A stretch of DNA of 20,117 nt, taken from NCBI GenBank assembly GCA_018700655.1, contig JABIUG010000115.1:1-20117 (forward strand). Direction: 5' to 3'. Below the pieces are notes generated by a model, which worked only from the letters and a program-made list of their open reading frames with translations, had not been told where the DNA came from and ran no database searches. Position 1 is the first letter of the stretch; each line of letters starts with the position of its first letter. The translations under genes and the position numbers were made by a program. The stretch comes from Rhodospirillaceae bacterium (GTDB taxonomy: Bacteria > Pseudomonadota > Alphaproteobacteria > SP197). Below, one piece after another: positions 1 through 6,295 of this stretch.

Positions 1-2
1 CC

Positions 3-176
3 CTGTCCCTGCGTCCAGGCGACACGACCGTGCTGCAGGAAAACATGGTGATCCACATTATCCCGGGCATCTGGATGGATGACTGGGGCATTGAGATCAG
101 CGATTGCATCCTGGTGACGCCGAGTGGCGGCGAAGCCTTCTGCAAGTACCCGCGCAAGCTGGTGGTGAAGGACTGA
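3..176 (+). CDS. doeA: C-terminal end of M24-family ectoine hydrolase (DoeA-like), cut by window start
   Basis: The frame beginning at base 3 is open to the TGA at 174-176 and encodes about 57 residues. It resembles the last part of an M24 (creatinase / Xaa-Pro peptidase fold) enzyme: a VLQENMVIHIIPG stretch, then a GIEISD segment containing the Glu that serves as a late metal ligand in this fold, then the usual VTPSGGE turn. On its own this only supports the M24 superfamily. The DoeA assignment (hydrolysis of ectoine to N-acetyl-diaminobutyrate) rests on the immediately following, clearly DoeB-like gene, because doeA and doeB are adjacent in known ectoine-degradation clusters. The stop codon overlaps an in-frame ATG at 176, and the likelier doeB start lies 17 bases further on, so the two genes are almost certainly co-transcribed. 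The start and active-site half are outside the window. Confidence 0.7.
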   Translation: MSLRPGDTTVLQENMVIHIIPGIWMDDWGIEISDCILVTPSGGEAFCKYPRKLVVKD

Positions 177-193
177 TGACCGGAGAAGACTCC

Positions 194-1186
194 ATGACCG
201 ACAGCAAGATCAGCGCGAATGTGGATTACGAAGCCGATGGCAAGCAGGTCGGTTGGCTCACCATTCCCCATAGCCGCAACGAGTCCGGCTGGGGCGCAAT
301 GCACATGCCGATATCGGTCATCAAGAACGGGTCGGGCCCGACGGTGCTTTTCACCGGTGGCAACCATGGCGACGAATACGAGGGCCAGATCGCGTTGATG
401 AAGCTGGTCCGCGGGCTTGATCCGGCCGAAGTGCAGGGGCGCATCATCGTGATCCCGCATCTCAACTATCCCGCCATGCGGGCCAATGCGCGGCTGTCGC
501 CGATCGATGGCGGCAACATGAACCGCGTCTTCCCGGGCAAACGCGACGGCACGATTACCGAGATGATCGCCCATTATGTCTCGACCGCGATCCTTCCCTG
601 TGTCGATGCCGCGCTCGATCTTCATTCCGGCGGCCGCAGCATGTTGTTTGAACCGGCCGCGATCATGCACCGCTTTGATGATGCCGCGATGTTTGACAAA
701 ACCATGGCCGCGACACGAGCCTTTGGTGCGCCGGTCAGCTTGGTGCTGACCGAACTCGATGCTGCGGGCATGCTCGATTCCACGGTCGAGGATGCGGGCA
801 AACTTTTCCTATCGACCGAGCTTGGCGGTGGCCAGTTCACCTCGCCGCGCACGGTCGAGATCGCCGATACCGGCGTGCGCAACGTGTTGAAGTATCTCGA
901 TGTGCTCGAGGGCGATCCCGTCGAGCGTCCGACGCGGATCATGGACACGCCCGATGGCGCTTATGTCACCGCCCGTGACCACGGCATTCTCGAACCCCTG
1001 CTCGACGTCGGAACCGAGGTGAAGGCCGGCGATGCCGTCGCCTGCATCCACGATTTCGACAACCCGGAACGCGATCCCGTGGTCTACCGCTCAAACCTCG
1101 ACGGCATGCTGCTGGTCCGCCACCTGCCGGGCCTGATCACCCGGGGCGATTGTCTGGCCGTGGTGGCGAGCGATCTGGAACTGTAG
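194..1186 (+). CDS. doeB: N-alpha-acetyl-L-2,4-diaminobutyrate deacetylase DoeB
   Basis: A 330-residue zinc deacylase of the succinylglutamate desuccinylase / aspartoacylase (M14-like) family. Visible hallmarks are the zinc motif GGNHGDEYEG near the N-terminus (His and Glu ligands), an SPIDGGNMNR substrate loop, and DLHSGG, which supplies the third ligand. A C-terminal beta domain contains GILEPLLDVGTEVKAGD. The N-terminal pattern (VDYEADGKQVGWL, then SRNESGWGA) closely resembles DoeB proteins, which remove acetate from N-acetyl-diaminobutyrate in ectoine catabolism. I chose ATG 194 because GGAG at 182-185 sits 8 bases upstream; an in-frame ATG at 176 overlapping the doeA stop is the alternative. 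No doeC or doeD (semialdehyde dehydrogenase, transaminase) follows, since the next gene is convergent. Those steps must be encoded elsewhere or upstream of the window. Confidence 0.85.
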   Translation: MTDSKISANVDYEADGKQVGWLTIPHSRNESGWGAMHMPISVIKNGSGPTVLFTGGNHGDEYEGQIALMKLVRGLDPAEVQGRIIVIPHLNYPAMRANARLSPIDGGNMNRVFPGKRDGTITEMIAHYVSTAILPCVDAALDLHSGGRSMLFEPAAIMHRFDDAAMFDKTMAATRAFGAPVSLVLTELDAAGMLDSTVEDAGKLFLSTELGGGQFTSPRTVEIADTGVRNVLKYLDVLEGDPVERPTRIMDTPDGAYVTARDHGILEPLLDVGTEVKAGDAVACIHDFDNPERDPVVYRSNLDGMLLVRHLPGLITRGDCLAVVASDLEL

Positions 1187-1236
1187 GCGTTTGCCGGGAC
1201 ACCCGCCTGGTTCCCGTTACCATTCCATCTCAACAG

Positions 1237-1352
1237 CCGTCATCGCCCCACTTGATGGGGCGATCCATGCCGGAGCACCAGCGACAAACACTGCCGGGGG
1301 CGTGCCCTGCGGGCAACGGGATGGATGGCCCGGTCAAGCCGGGCCATGACGG
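1237..1352. repeat. Composite palindromic intergenic repeat, copy 1 (two opposed hairpins)
   Basis: Lies between convergent doeB and the SDR gene. The left hairpin has arms ATCGCCCCA (1242-1250) and TGGGGCGAT (1256-1264) around loop CTTGA. The right hairpin has arms ATGGCCCGG (1325-1333) and CCGGGCCAT (1339-1347) around loop TCAAG. The outer ends CCGTCAT and ATGACGG are also inverted, so the whole 116-bp element can fold as one large cruciform. Two related copies occur at 10356-10471 and 17568-17662, also between convergent genes. Resembles REP/BIME-like elements. It may act as a bidirectional transcript end or stabiliser, but there is no T-run typical of an intrinsic terminator. Confidence 0.9.
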
Positions 1353-1386
1353 AGATAGAGGGTCGTGAGATGAATTCCCTCGCTTA

Positions 1387-2196
1387 TCAGCTCCCGCCAT
1401 CGAAGACGTAACTGTCCATGTCGAAGCGGGGCTGGCCGGTGACGCCGGTCAGGCCGCCGTCGCACACGAGCGTGGTGGAGTTGACGAAGCTGGCCTCATC
1501 GCTGGCGAGGAAACAGATCGCGGCGGCGCATTCTTCCGGGGTGCCGATCCGGCCCAGCGGATTGGAGCGGTTGTAGGCTGCTGCCTGGTCTGGTGCATCC
1601 GCCAGGCTGCCGACCATGCGTTCGGTGCCGATCGGGCCGGGGCAGATCGAATTGGCGCGGATGTTGTAGCGCCCGACTTCCCAGGCCAGGCACTGGGTCA
1701 TGTTCCAGATCGCCGCCTTGGCCGAATTATAGGGCCCCCAGCCGGGGTCGCCGGCAATACCCGAAATCGAGGACATGTTGACGATCGCGCCGCCGCCCGA
1801 GGTCTTCATGCGGGCAACCGCAAGCCGGCAGCAGATGATGGTGGAGAGCACATTGAGCTTCCACATACGTTCCCATTCGGAACTCTCGAGGCTTTCGACC
1901 AGTCCGAACATGGAATTGCCCGCGATGTGGAGCGAGACATCGAGCCCGCCGCCGCCAAAGGCATCGACCTTTTCGAAGGCAGCTTCGATCTGGGCTTCGT
2001 CTATCACGTCGGTCGGCACGCCGGTGACGTGGTAGCCGGCTTCCAGCAGGGGCTTGATTGCGGCCTCGAGATCGTCGGCCTTCCAGTCGGCGGCGATCAC
2101 GCTCGCGCCCTCCCTGGCCAGTCGTTGCATGCAGGCCTTGCCGATGCCGTTGGCTGCGCCGCTGACGAAACAGATCTTGTCTTCGAAACGATTCAT
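1387..2196 (-). CDS. SDR family NAD-dependent oxidoreductase
   Basis: A 269-residue classical short-chain dehydrogenase/reductase. The cofactor motif SGAANGIG is at residues 12-19, with an Asp at about residue 37 after the second strand, which usually favours NAD(H). The NNAG position reads HIAG (90-93). The catalytic set is Ser142/143, Tyr156 and Lys160 (motif YNSAK). The C-terminal DGGLTG motif is followed by a short extra tail. ATG 2196 is preferred over longer in-frame starts because AGGAG lies 6 bases upstream and family homology begins there. It is the last gene of the minus-strand operon, 16 bases after the GcvT-like stop. The substrate cannot be read from sequence; the context suggests oxidation of a product made by the dioxygenase or methyltransferase-like enzyme upstream. 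Confidence 0.88.
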   Translation of the reverse strand: MNRFEDKICFVSGAANGIGKACMQRLAREGASVIAADWKADDLEAAIKPLLEAGYHVTGVPTDVIDEAQIEAAFEKVDAFGGGGLDVSLHIAGNSMFGLVESLESSEWERMWKLNVLSTIICCRLAVARMKTSGGGAIVNMSSISGIAGDPGWGPYNSAKAAIWNMTQCLAWEVGRYNIRANSICPGPIGTERMVGSLADAPDQAAAYNRSNPLGRIGTPEECAAAICFLASDEASFVNSTTLVCDGGLTGVTGQPRFDMDSYVFDGGS

Positions 2197-2212
2197 GGAG
2201 AACTCCTGTTGG

Positions 2213-3382
2213 TCAGGCACGCGCGAGCTTGCGCCCGGCATCGAAGAAGGGAAGAGGGGTAACGGTTGCTTCAATCGAGCCATCGGCGGCTTCGACCGTC
2301 AAGGCCGTTCCGTCCTGCCATGCCGGACTGTCGAGCATGGCAAGGGCGATGCTGGCCTCGATCGAAGGCCCCCAAATCGCGCTGCTGACAGTGCCGACCT
2401 TGTGGCTATCGTGCAGGATCGCGTCTCCGCCTTTGGCGACGGTGGTGCTATCCAGGGTGAGGCCGGCTATGCGGCGGGTAACACCGTTGTCGCGTTGCGC
2501 GATCAGGGCATCGCGGCCGATGAAGTCCCGCTCCCAGTCGATCATGCGCTCCCAGCCGAGTTCGAGCGGCGTTGTCGTCCAGTCGATCTCGGCGCCGATA
2601 TTCAGGATGGCTGCTTCCATGCGCCGGATGTTCATCGCCTGGCTGCCGCACAGCACCATGCCCTGGGGCTCGCCGATCTCGCGCAGGCCCTGATAAACCT
2701 CCAATGCGCGGTCGACCGCAATGTGGAGGTCGTAGCCCAACTCCGCGGTAAAACCGGTGCGGGTGATGACAGTATCAATGCCACAGACCCTGGCTTTGGT
2801 CATGCCGAACCAGGGCAGGGTGGAGAGGTCGCGATCGGTCACCGATTGGAGAATGTCGCGCGATTTCGGACCCTGCACGGCACAGAGATGAATCTGGTCG
2901 AGGTAGGAACGCACTTCGACATCGAGGCCTACTGCATTGGCCGCCAGCCAGACCTCGGCCGGGCCGGGCCCGCCGACCCACCAAATCTTTTCGTCGCTGA
3001 AGCGGGTCACGATGCCGTCTTCGACCAGCCCGCCATGGGGATAGGTGAGGAACGCAAAGAGGCCCTTACCGTCTTTCAGGGCTTTGAGGCGTCGCGGCAT
3101 GCAGCGCGCAATCAGGGCCATGGCGTCGGGACCGGTGATTTCGACCACTTCCTCACCGGTCACATCCCACAGGCCGGCGTTGCGGCGCATCGCCCAGTAT
3201 TCCTCCACCGGGTCGGTAAAGACATCGGGTTTCAGGTAGGTGTTGTGAACCTTGAAGTCGCTCGTGAGTTCGCTGATCACCGGCCAGAAGGCGGTGCGTT
3301 TGAGGCCGTCTTTCAGCCGGTTGGCCCTAGGCGAAAAGGGCGGGACGTCGATCACGAGGTTGACGTTGGTGCGTTCAAGCAT
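2213..3382 (-). CDS. Aminomethyltransferase (GcvT)-like, folate-dependent demethylase candidate
   Basis: A 389-residue protein of the glycine cleavage T-protein / DmdA / sarcosine dehydrogenase C-domain superfamily. The N-terminal folate-binding domain shows AGLWDVTGEEVVEITGPDA (69-87), then FLTYPHGGLVEDGIV (111-125), which matches the GG-x-x-[DE]-D active-site region. ITRTGFTAELGYDL (206-219) is the family's typical RTG-[FY]-[ST]-GE-GY region. After NIRRMEA and DFIGRDAL comes the C-terminal beta barrel (about 300-389). No dehydrogenase domain or lipoyl partner is nearby and there is no gcvH or gcvP, so this is not the housekeeping glycine cleavage T protein. A THF-dependent demethylase acting on an N-, O- or S-methyl compound is the most reasonable guess; DmdA-like activity is possible but not shown. 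It starts 8 bases after the PhyH stop and lies in the same operon. Confidence 0.82.
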   Translation of the reverse strand: MLERTNVNLVIDVPPFSPRANRLKDGLKRTAFWPVISELTSDFKVHNTYLKPDVFTDPVEEYWAMRRNAGLWDVTGEEVVEITGPDAMALIARCMPRRLKALKDGKGLFAFLTYPHGGLVEDGIVTRFSDEKIWWVGGPGPAEVWLAANAVGLDVEVRSYLDQIHLCAVQGPKSRDILQSVTDRDLSTLPWFGMTKARVCGIDTVITRTGFTAELGYDLHIAVDRALEVYQGLREIGEPQGMVLCGSQAMNIRRMEAAILNIGAEIDWTTTPLELGWERMIDWERDFIGRDALIAQRDNGVTRRIAGLTLDSTTVAKGGDAILHDSHKVGTVSSAIWGPSIEASIALAMLDSPAWQDGTALTVEAADGSIEATVTPLPFFDAGRKLARA

Positions 3383-3390
3383 GGCGGCTC

Positions 3391-4200
3391 TCAGAAGTTG
3401 ACATAACGGGTAGCGGCATGGGGTTCGAGCAGGCGGGTGTGTTGGGCGATGGCCTCGTCAGAGAGGTCGCGGGCGGGAGGCGCTTCCAACATCAGATTGC
3501 CGTCATGGCGTCCGCGCACGATCATCGCCGAGACCGGCGGGCCGTCATGAAAGCGGATGCGCCCCGGCAGATAACGGATGCAGATCCCGACCCTGTCGCG
3601 ATCGGTCATGTTGGGTCCGGAACCGTGCGCCAGCAGGGCATGGTGCAGCGACATTTCACCGGGCTCGAGCGCGGCGTCGACCTGGGGCCAGTTCGCGACA
3701 TCGATCCGGGCGGTCTGGCCGTGCGACAGCATGTTGTCGCGGGCATAGGTGTTGTCGTGCTCGACCAGATTGAGCTTGTGGGTGCTGAGGGCAAAGTGCA
3801 TGCAGCCGTTCCCGGGCGTGGCCTCGGTCAGGGCGACCCATGCGGTGACGATGTCGGGTGGATCGAGATACCAGTAGCCGGCATCCTGATGCCAGGAGAT
3901 GTGGCGGGTCTCTCCGGCCTCCTTGCGCCAGATATCGGCGCTCATCACCATTTGATTCGGCCCGATGACCTGCTCGACGGCATCCAGTACGGCTGGCGTC
4001 CGGACCAGCTCGTTCATCCAGGTAAACAGCAGATAGGATTTGTAGAACCAGGGGTGTTTGACCCCTGCGACATCGGCCTGCGTGACCGCATCAAGGCTGG
4101 CCAGAATCTCTGCTGCCCGTTCTTGTGACAAAACACGCAGCGGACCCTTGCAACCGTCTTCGTCGTAGTCGGTACGGGCCAGGTTCGCGGCGTCTGTCAT
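3391..4200 (-). CDS. Phytanoyl-CoA dioxygenase (PhyH) family Fe(II)/2-oxoglutarate hydroxylase
   Basis: A 269-residue jelly-roll dioxygenase. The iron-binding triad is visible: H104 and D106 in ISWHQDAGYW and H192 in LLAHGSGPN. An Arg in the following RDRVGICIRY segment probably holds 2-oxoglutarate. NGCMHFALSTHK and EPGEMSLHH are typical PhyH segments. ATG 4200 gives ATGA overlap with the IclR stop (4 bp), indicating translational coupling, and excludes a longer upstream extension that would run inside the iclR gene. Members of this family hydroxylate varied small molecules, so the substrate is unknown. Ectoine hydroxylase EctD belongs to the same superfamily, but its characteristic WHxEDG block is absent. 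Position in one operon with a GcvT-like protein and an SDR suggests hydroxylation as an early catabolic step. Confidence 0.88.
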   Translation of the reverse strand: MTDAANLARTDYDEDGCKGPLRVLSQERAAEILASLDAVTQADVAGVKHPWFYKSYLLFTWMNELVRTPAVLDAVEQVIGPNQMVMSADIWRKEAGETRHISWHQDAGYWYLDPPDIVTAWVALTEATPGNGCMHFALSTHKLNLVEHDNTYARDNMLSHGQTARIDVANWPQVDAALEPGEMSLHHALLAHGSGPNMTDRDRVGICIRYLPGRIRFHDGPPVSAMIVRGRHDGNLMLEAPPARDLSDEAIAQHTRLLEPHAATRYVNF

Positions 4201-4946
4201 GACATCGAACGCTCGAGATCGGCCGCGATCGCCCGGGCCGTCGCCAACACGGTATCGATGGCGTGGGTGAGCGCCTCGTCTGTCATGCGCTCGGTCGGAC
4301 CGGCAACGCCGATCCCGGCCATCACGGCCCCTGAACGGGTGCGGATGGGTGCGGCCACACCAACGACACCTTCGCGCCATTCGCCCCGAGTCAACGCGTA
4401 ACCCTGAGATCGAACGTCACCGATTGCTGCGCGCAATGCTTCGGGTGTCATCATCGTCAGCAGCGTATGGCGCTTGAGATCGTGGCTGGCCGAAAGAAAG
4501 GCGGCCTCGTCCAGAAAGGCCAGCATGGCACGACCCGTCGCCGTATGTGCCGCAGGCGCACGTTCCCCGATGCGGATATAGGCCCGCAGGGCGTGGCTGC
4601 TGTCGAGTTTGTCGACATAGACCGCGTGGCCGTCGTCGAAGATCGAGAGATGCACAGATTCATCGGTTTTGTCCTGCAGGGCGCGCAGGTGTGGCGCGGC
4701 GATCGGGCGGATGTCGAACCGTTCGAACACGCGCATGCCCAGTTCCCAGAGCTTGAGGGTGACCTCATAGGTTCTGTCATCGGGAACCTGGCGCACGAAG
4801 TCGAGCTCCGTGAGGGTCGCGAGCAGGCGGTGCGCGTTGCTTTTGGTGATGTCGCAGCTTGACGCGATCTCGCCCAGGGCACGCGGACGACTGTCTCTGG
4901 CAAGCATTTCCAGGACGTTGATCGCCTTGACGACGGTCTTTTCCAT
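4197..4946 (-). CDS. IclR family transcriptional regulator
   Basis: A 249-residue protein with the IclR two-domain layout. The N-terminal winged helix contains VVKAINVLEMLARDSRP, then ALGEIASSCDITKSNAHRLL as the recognition helix region. The C-terminal GAF-like effector domain includes AYIRIGERAPAAHTATGRA and REGVVGVAAPIRTRSGAV. ATG 4946 is chosen because the winged helix begins right after it; upstream in-frame codons would run through the intergenic palindrome. It is the first gene of the minus operon, ending in a 4-bp overlap with the PhyH gene, and diverges from the KARI-like gene. The inverted repeat at 4980-5048 between them is the obvious candidate operator. The effector is probably a pathway substrate or intermediate (inference). 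Confidence 0.93.
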   Translation of the reverse strand: MEKTVVKAINVLEMLARDSRPRALGEIASSCDITKSNAHRLLATLTELDFVRQVPDDRTYEVTLKLWELGMRVFERFDIRPIAAPHLRALQDKTDESVHLSIFDDGHAVYVDKLDSSHALRAYIRIGERAPAAHTATGRAMLAFLDEAAFLSASHDLKRHTLLTMMTPEALRAAIGDVRSQGYALTRGEWREGVVGVAAPIRTRSGAVMAGIGVAGPTERMTDEALTHAIDTVLATARAIAADLERSMS

Positions 4947-4979
4947 CCGCGTTACGGCTCCGAACTTAGTGTCGTTCCA

Positions 4980-5048
4980 AATACCGAAACGATTTTCCGC
5001 CTGCAATGGTATTTCCTTTTGATAAACTTGCAAGATCGTTTCGGTATT
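4980..5048. promoter_or_regulatory. Perfect 14-bp inverted repeat in divergent promoter region, candidate IclR operator
   Basis: AATACCGAAACGAT at 4980-4993 is repeated exactly in inverted orientation as ATCGTTTCGGTATT at 5035-5048, separated by 41 bases, with starts 55 bp apart (about five helical turns). This local stretch is clearly more AT-rich than its surroundings. It lies between the iclR start (4946) and the KARI-like start (5138). The right arm falls within a plausible promoter of the plus-strand unit. Paired, face-matched sites are consistent with binding of a tetrameric IclR-family protein and possible looping. Binding is inferred. Confidence 0.65.
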
Positions 5049-5056
5049 CGATATAG
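5028..5056 (+). promoter_or_regulatory. Possible sigma70-type promoter for KARI-like/hyuAB unit
   Basis: TTGCAA (5028-5033) and ATATAG (5051-5056) are separated by 17 bases and lie about 80 bases upstream of the KARI-like start. The right arm of the inverted repeat falls between the two hexamers, an arrangement that would suit repression. TTGATA at 5019-5024 is an alternative -35. Only a match to consensus supports this. Confidence 0.35.
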
Positions 5057-5137
5057 TTGGTGGGAACAACAGACTCTGGCTTTGCCGCGCCGCGCCGGTG
5101 CGTGAGACCGAGCAGCCGCATCAGGAGAGACATTCCC

Positions 5138-6148
5138 ATGGCCAAGTTCTATTTCGACGACGATGCCGACATGACCCTGCTGGACGGCAAGACCGTCGCG
5201 ATCATCGGCTACGGCAACCAGGGTCGCAGTCAGGCTCTGAACATGAAGGACAACGGCATCAACGTGGTCGTGGGCAACATCGAGGATGAGTATGCCGAGA
5301 TCGCCCGCGCCGACGGCTGGGATCTCCAGACCATTGAAGACGCTGCCGCTGCAGCCGACGTGCTGATGCTGCTGACGTCCGACGACAGCCAGCCCGAGGT
5401 TTATGAGAACTGGGTCAAGAAGAGCCTCAAGAAGGGTGACGTGATGAACTTCGCCCACGGCTTCAACATTCACTACAAGGAGATCGTGCCCGGCCCCGAT
5501 GTCGACATCGTCATGGTCGCCCCGCGCATGTTGGGCGAGGGCGTGCGTGCGACCTTCCTGGAAGGGCGGGGGTTTCCCAGCCTGATTGCGGTGGCCCAGG
5601 ATGCCAGCGGCAACGGCATGGCCATGTGCCTGGCGATCTCCAAGGCGATCGGCACGACCAAGATGGGCGTGCTAGATTCAACCTTTGAAGAAGAGGTGGT
5701 GATCGATCTCTTCGAAGAACATCAGCCCAGCCTCTATGGCCTGCGCGCGATGTATACGGCGCTGGTGGAAGCGGGCTGTTCCCCCGAAGCCGTCATGCTC
5801 GATCTCTATGCCTCGGGCGAAGGTGTGAAGTTTGCTGAATACGGTCGTGATCTCGGTGCCTTCGAGCGCATGAAACGCACCAGTGTCACGGCGCAATACG
5901 GCCACCTCGTGTGGTCCAAACAGTATTTCGATGAGGAAAAGACGCTCAACGGCATGCGCGAGATGCTGGCCAACATCAAGGATGGCAGCTTCATTGCCGC
6001 GCTCAAGGCCGAGAAGGCCAAAAACGCCAAGGACATCGATCAGACCTGGAAAGAGAACAACGACCATGAACTGGTGAAGAAGGAGCACGAGCTCTACCAG
6101 CTTCTGGGTCGTCGCCCCAAGGACGCACCCGCTCCGGGCGACGACTGA
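5138..6148 (+). CDS. Ketol-acid reductoisomerase (IlvC-class I) paralogue with altered active site
   Basis: A 336-residue protein, the usual class I KARI length. The NAD(P)-binding motif GYGNQG is at 24-29. The all-helical knotted domain includes APRMLGEGVR (128-137), DLFEEH (190-195) and SVTAQYG (249-255). Compared from memory with canonical class I enzymes: catalytic His107 is present (FAHGFNIHY), Mg ligands D190 and E194 are present, and the active-site Ser (S249) is present. The catalytic Lys of the APKGPGH motif is Arg130. The later ligand pair from FECLHE becomes Asp222 and Ser226. The 2'-phosphate loop has lost its Arg/Ser residues and reads GNIEDE, which suggests NADH. AGGAG 10 bases upstream supports the start. 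It is first in the unit with hyuAB. Probably not the biosynthetic IlvC; the substrate is unknown. Confidence 0.85.
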   Translation: MAKFYFDDDADMTLLDGKTVAIIGYGNQGRSQALNMKDNGINVVVGNIEDEYAEIARADGWDLQTIEDAAAAADVLMLLTSDDSQPEVYENWVKKSLKKGDVMNFAHGFNIHYKEIVPGPDVDIVMVAPRMLGEGVRATFLEGRGFPSLIAVAQDASGNGMAMCLAISKAIGTTKMGVLDSTFEEEVVIDLFEEHQPSLYGLRAMYTALVEAGCSPEAVMLDLYASGEGVKFAEYGRDLGAFERMKRTSVTAQYGHLVWSKQYFDEEKTLNGMREMLANIKDGSFIAALKAEKAKNAKDIDQTWKENNDHELVKKEHELYQLLGRRPKDAPAPGDD

Positions 6149-6163
6149 GGCAAATCCGATGCA

Positions 6164-6284
6164 ACCCTCACCCTCCCGCCGCTTCGCGGTGGGTCCCACC
6201 CTCTCCCGCAAGTGGGCGAGGGCCAAAAAGATGTGTTCTCTTGTTCTACCTCTCCCGGGATCGGGAGAGGGCCGGGGTGAGGGT
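6164..6284. repeat. Large palindromic element between KARI-like gene and hyuA
   Basis: This fills nearly all of the 147-bp gap. The outer arms ACCCTCACCC (6164-6173) and GGGTGAGGGT (6275-6284) are perfect inverses. An inner hairpin has 9-bp arms CCTCTCCCG (6249-6257) and CGGGAGAGG (6262-6270) with loop GGAT. A further imperfect stem occurs around CCCTCTCCCGCAAGTGGGCGAGGG-like sequence near 6210-6233. It belongs to a different family from the GTCAT/CTTGA repeats. There is no T-tract, so simple intrinsic termination is unlikely. It may modulate mRNA stability or attenuate expression of hyuAB relative to the first gene. Confidence 0.75.
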
Positions 6285-6295
6285 CGAGCAGCGCC

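Noticed and set aside
2213..3382. Glycine cleavage system T protein (gcvT)
   Set aside because: No gcvH or gcvP is nearby, the sequence is divergent, and the operon context is with dioxygenase and SDR genes.
2054..3406. Long plus-strand open frame (450 codons) opposite the GcvT-like and SDR genes
   Set aside because: It is antisense to two proteins with clear family motifs, has no recognisable domain and no good start. GC-rich codon bias commonly leaves such antisense frames open.
3391..4200. Calling the PhyH protein ectoine hydroxylase EctD because doeAB is near
   Set aside because: The EctD signature around WHxEDG is absent; only the generic HxD...H iron motif of the superfamily is present, and it sits in a separate operon with an IclR regulator.
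5138..6148. Annotating the KARI paralogue as housekeeping ilvC
   Set aside because: Altered catalytic Lys and one Mg ligand, a changed cofactor loop and catabolic neighbours make the biosynthetic role unlikely, so no gene symbol was given.
6164..6284. Intrinsic terminator after the KARI-like gene
   Set aside because: The stem-loops are strong but no T-run follows, and hyuAB downstream shows no convincing promoter of its own, so a repeat element is the safer call.
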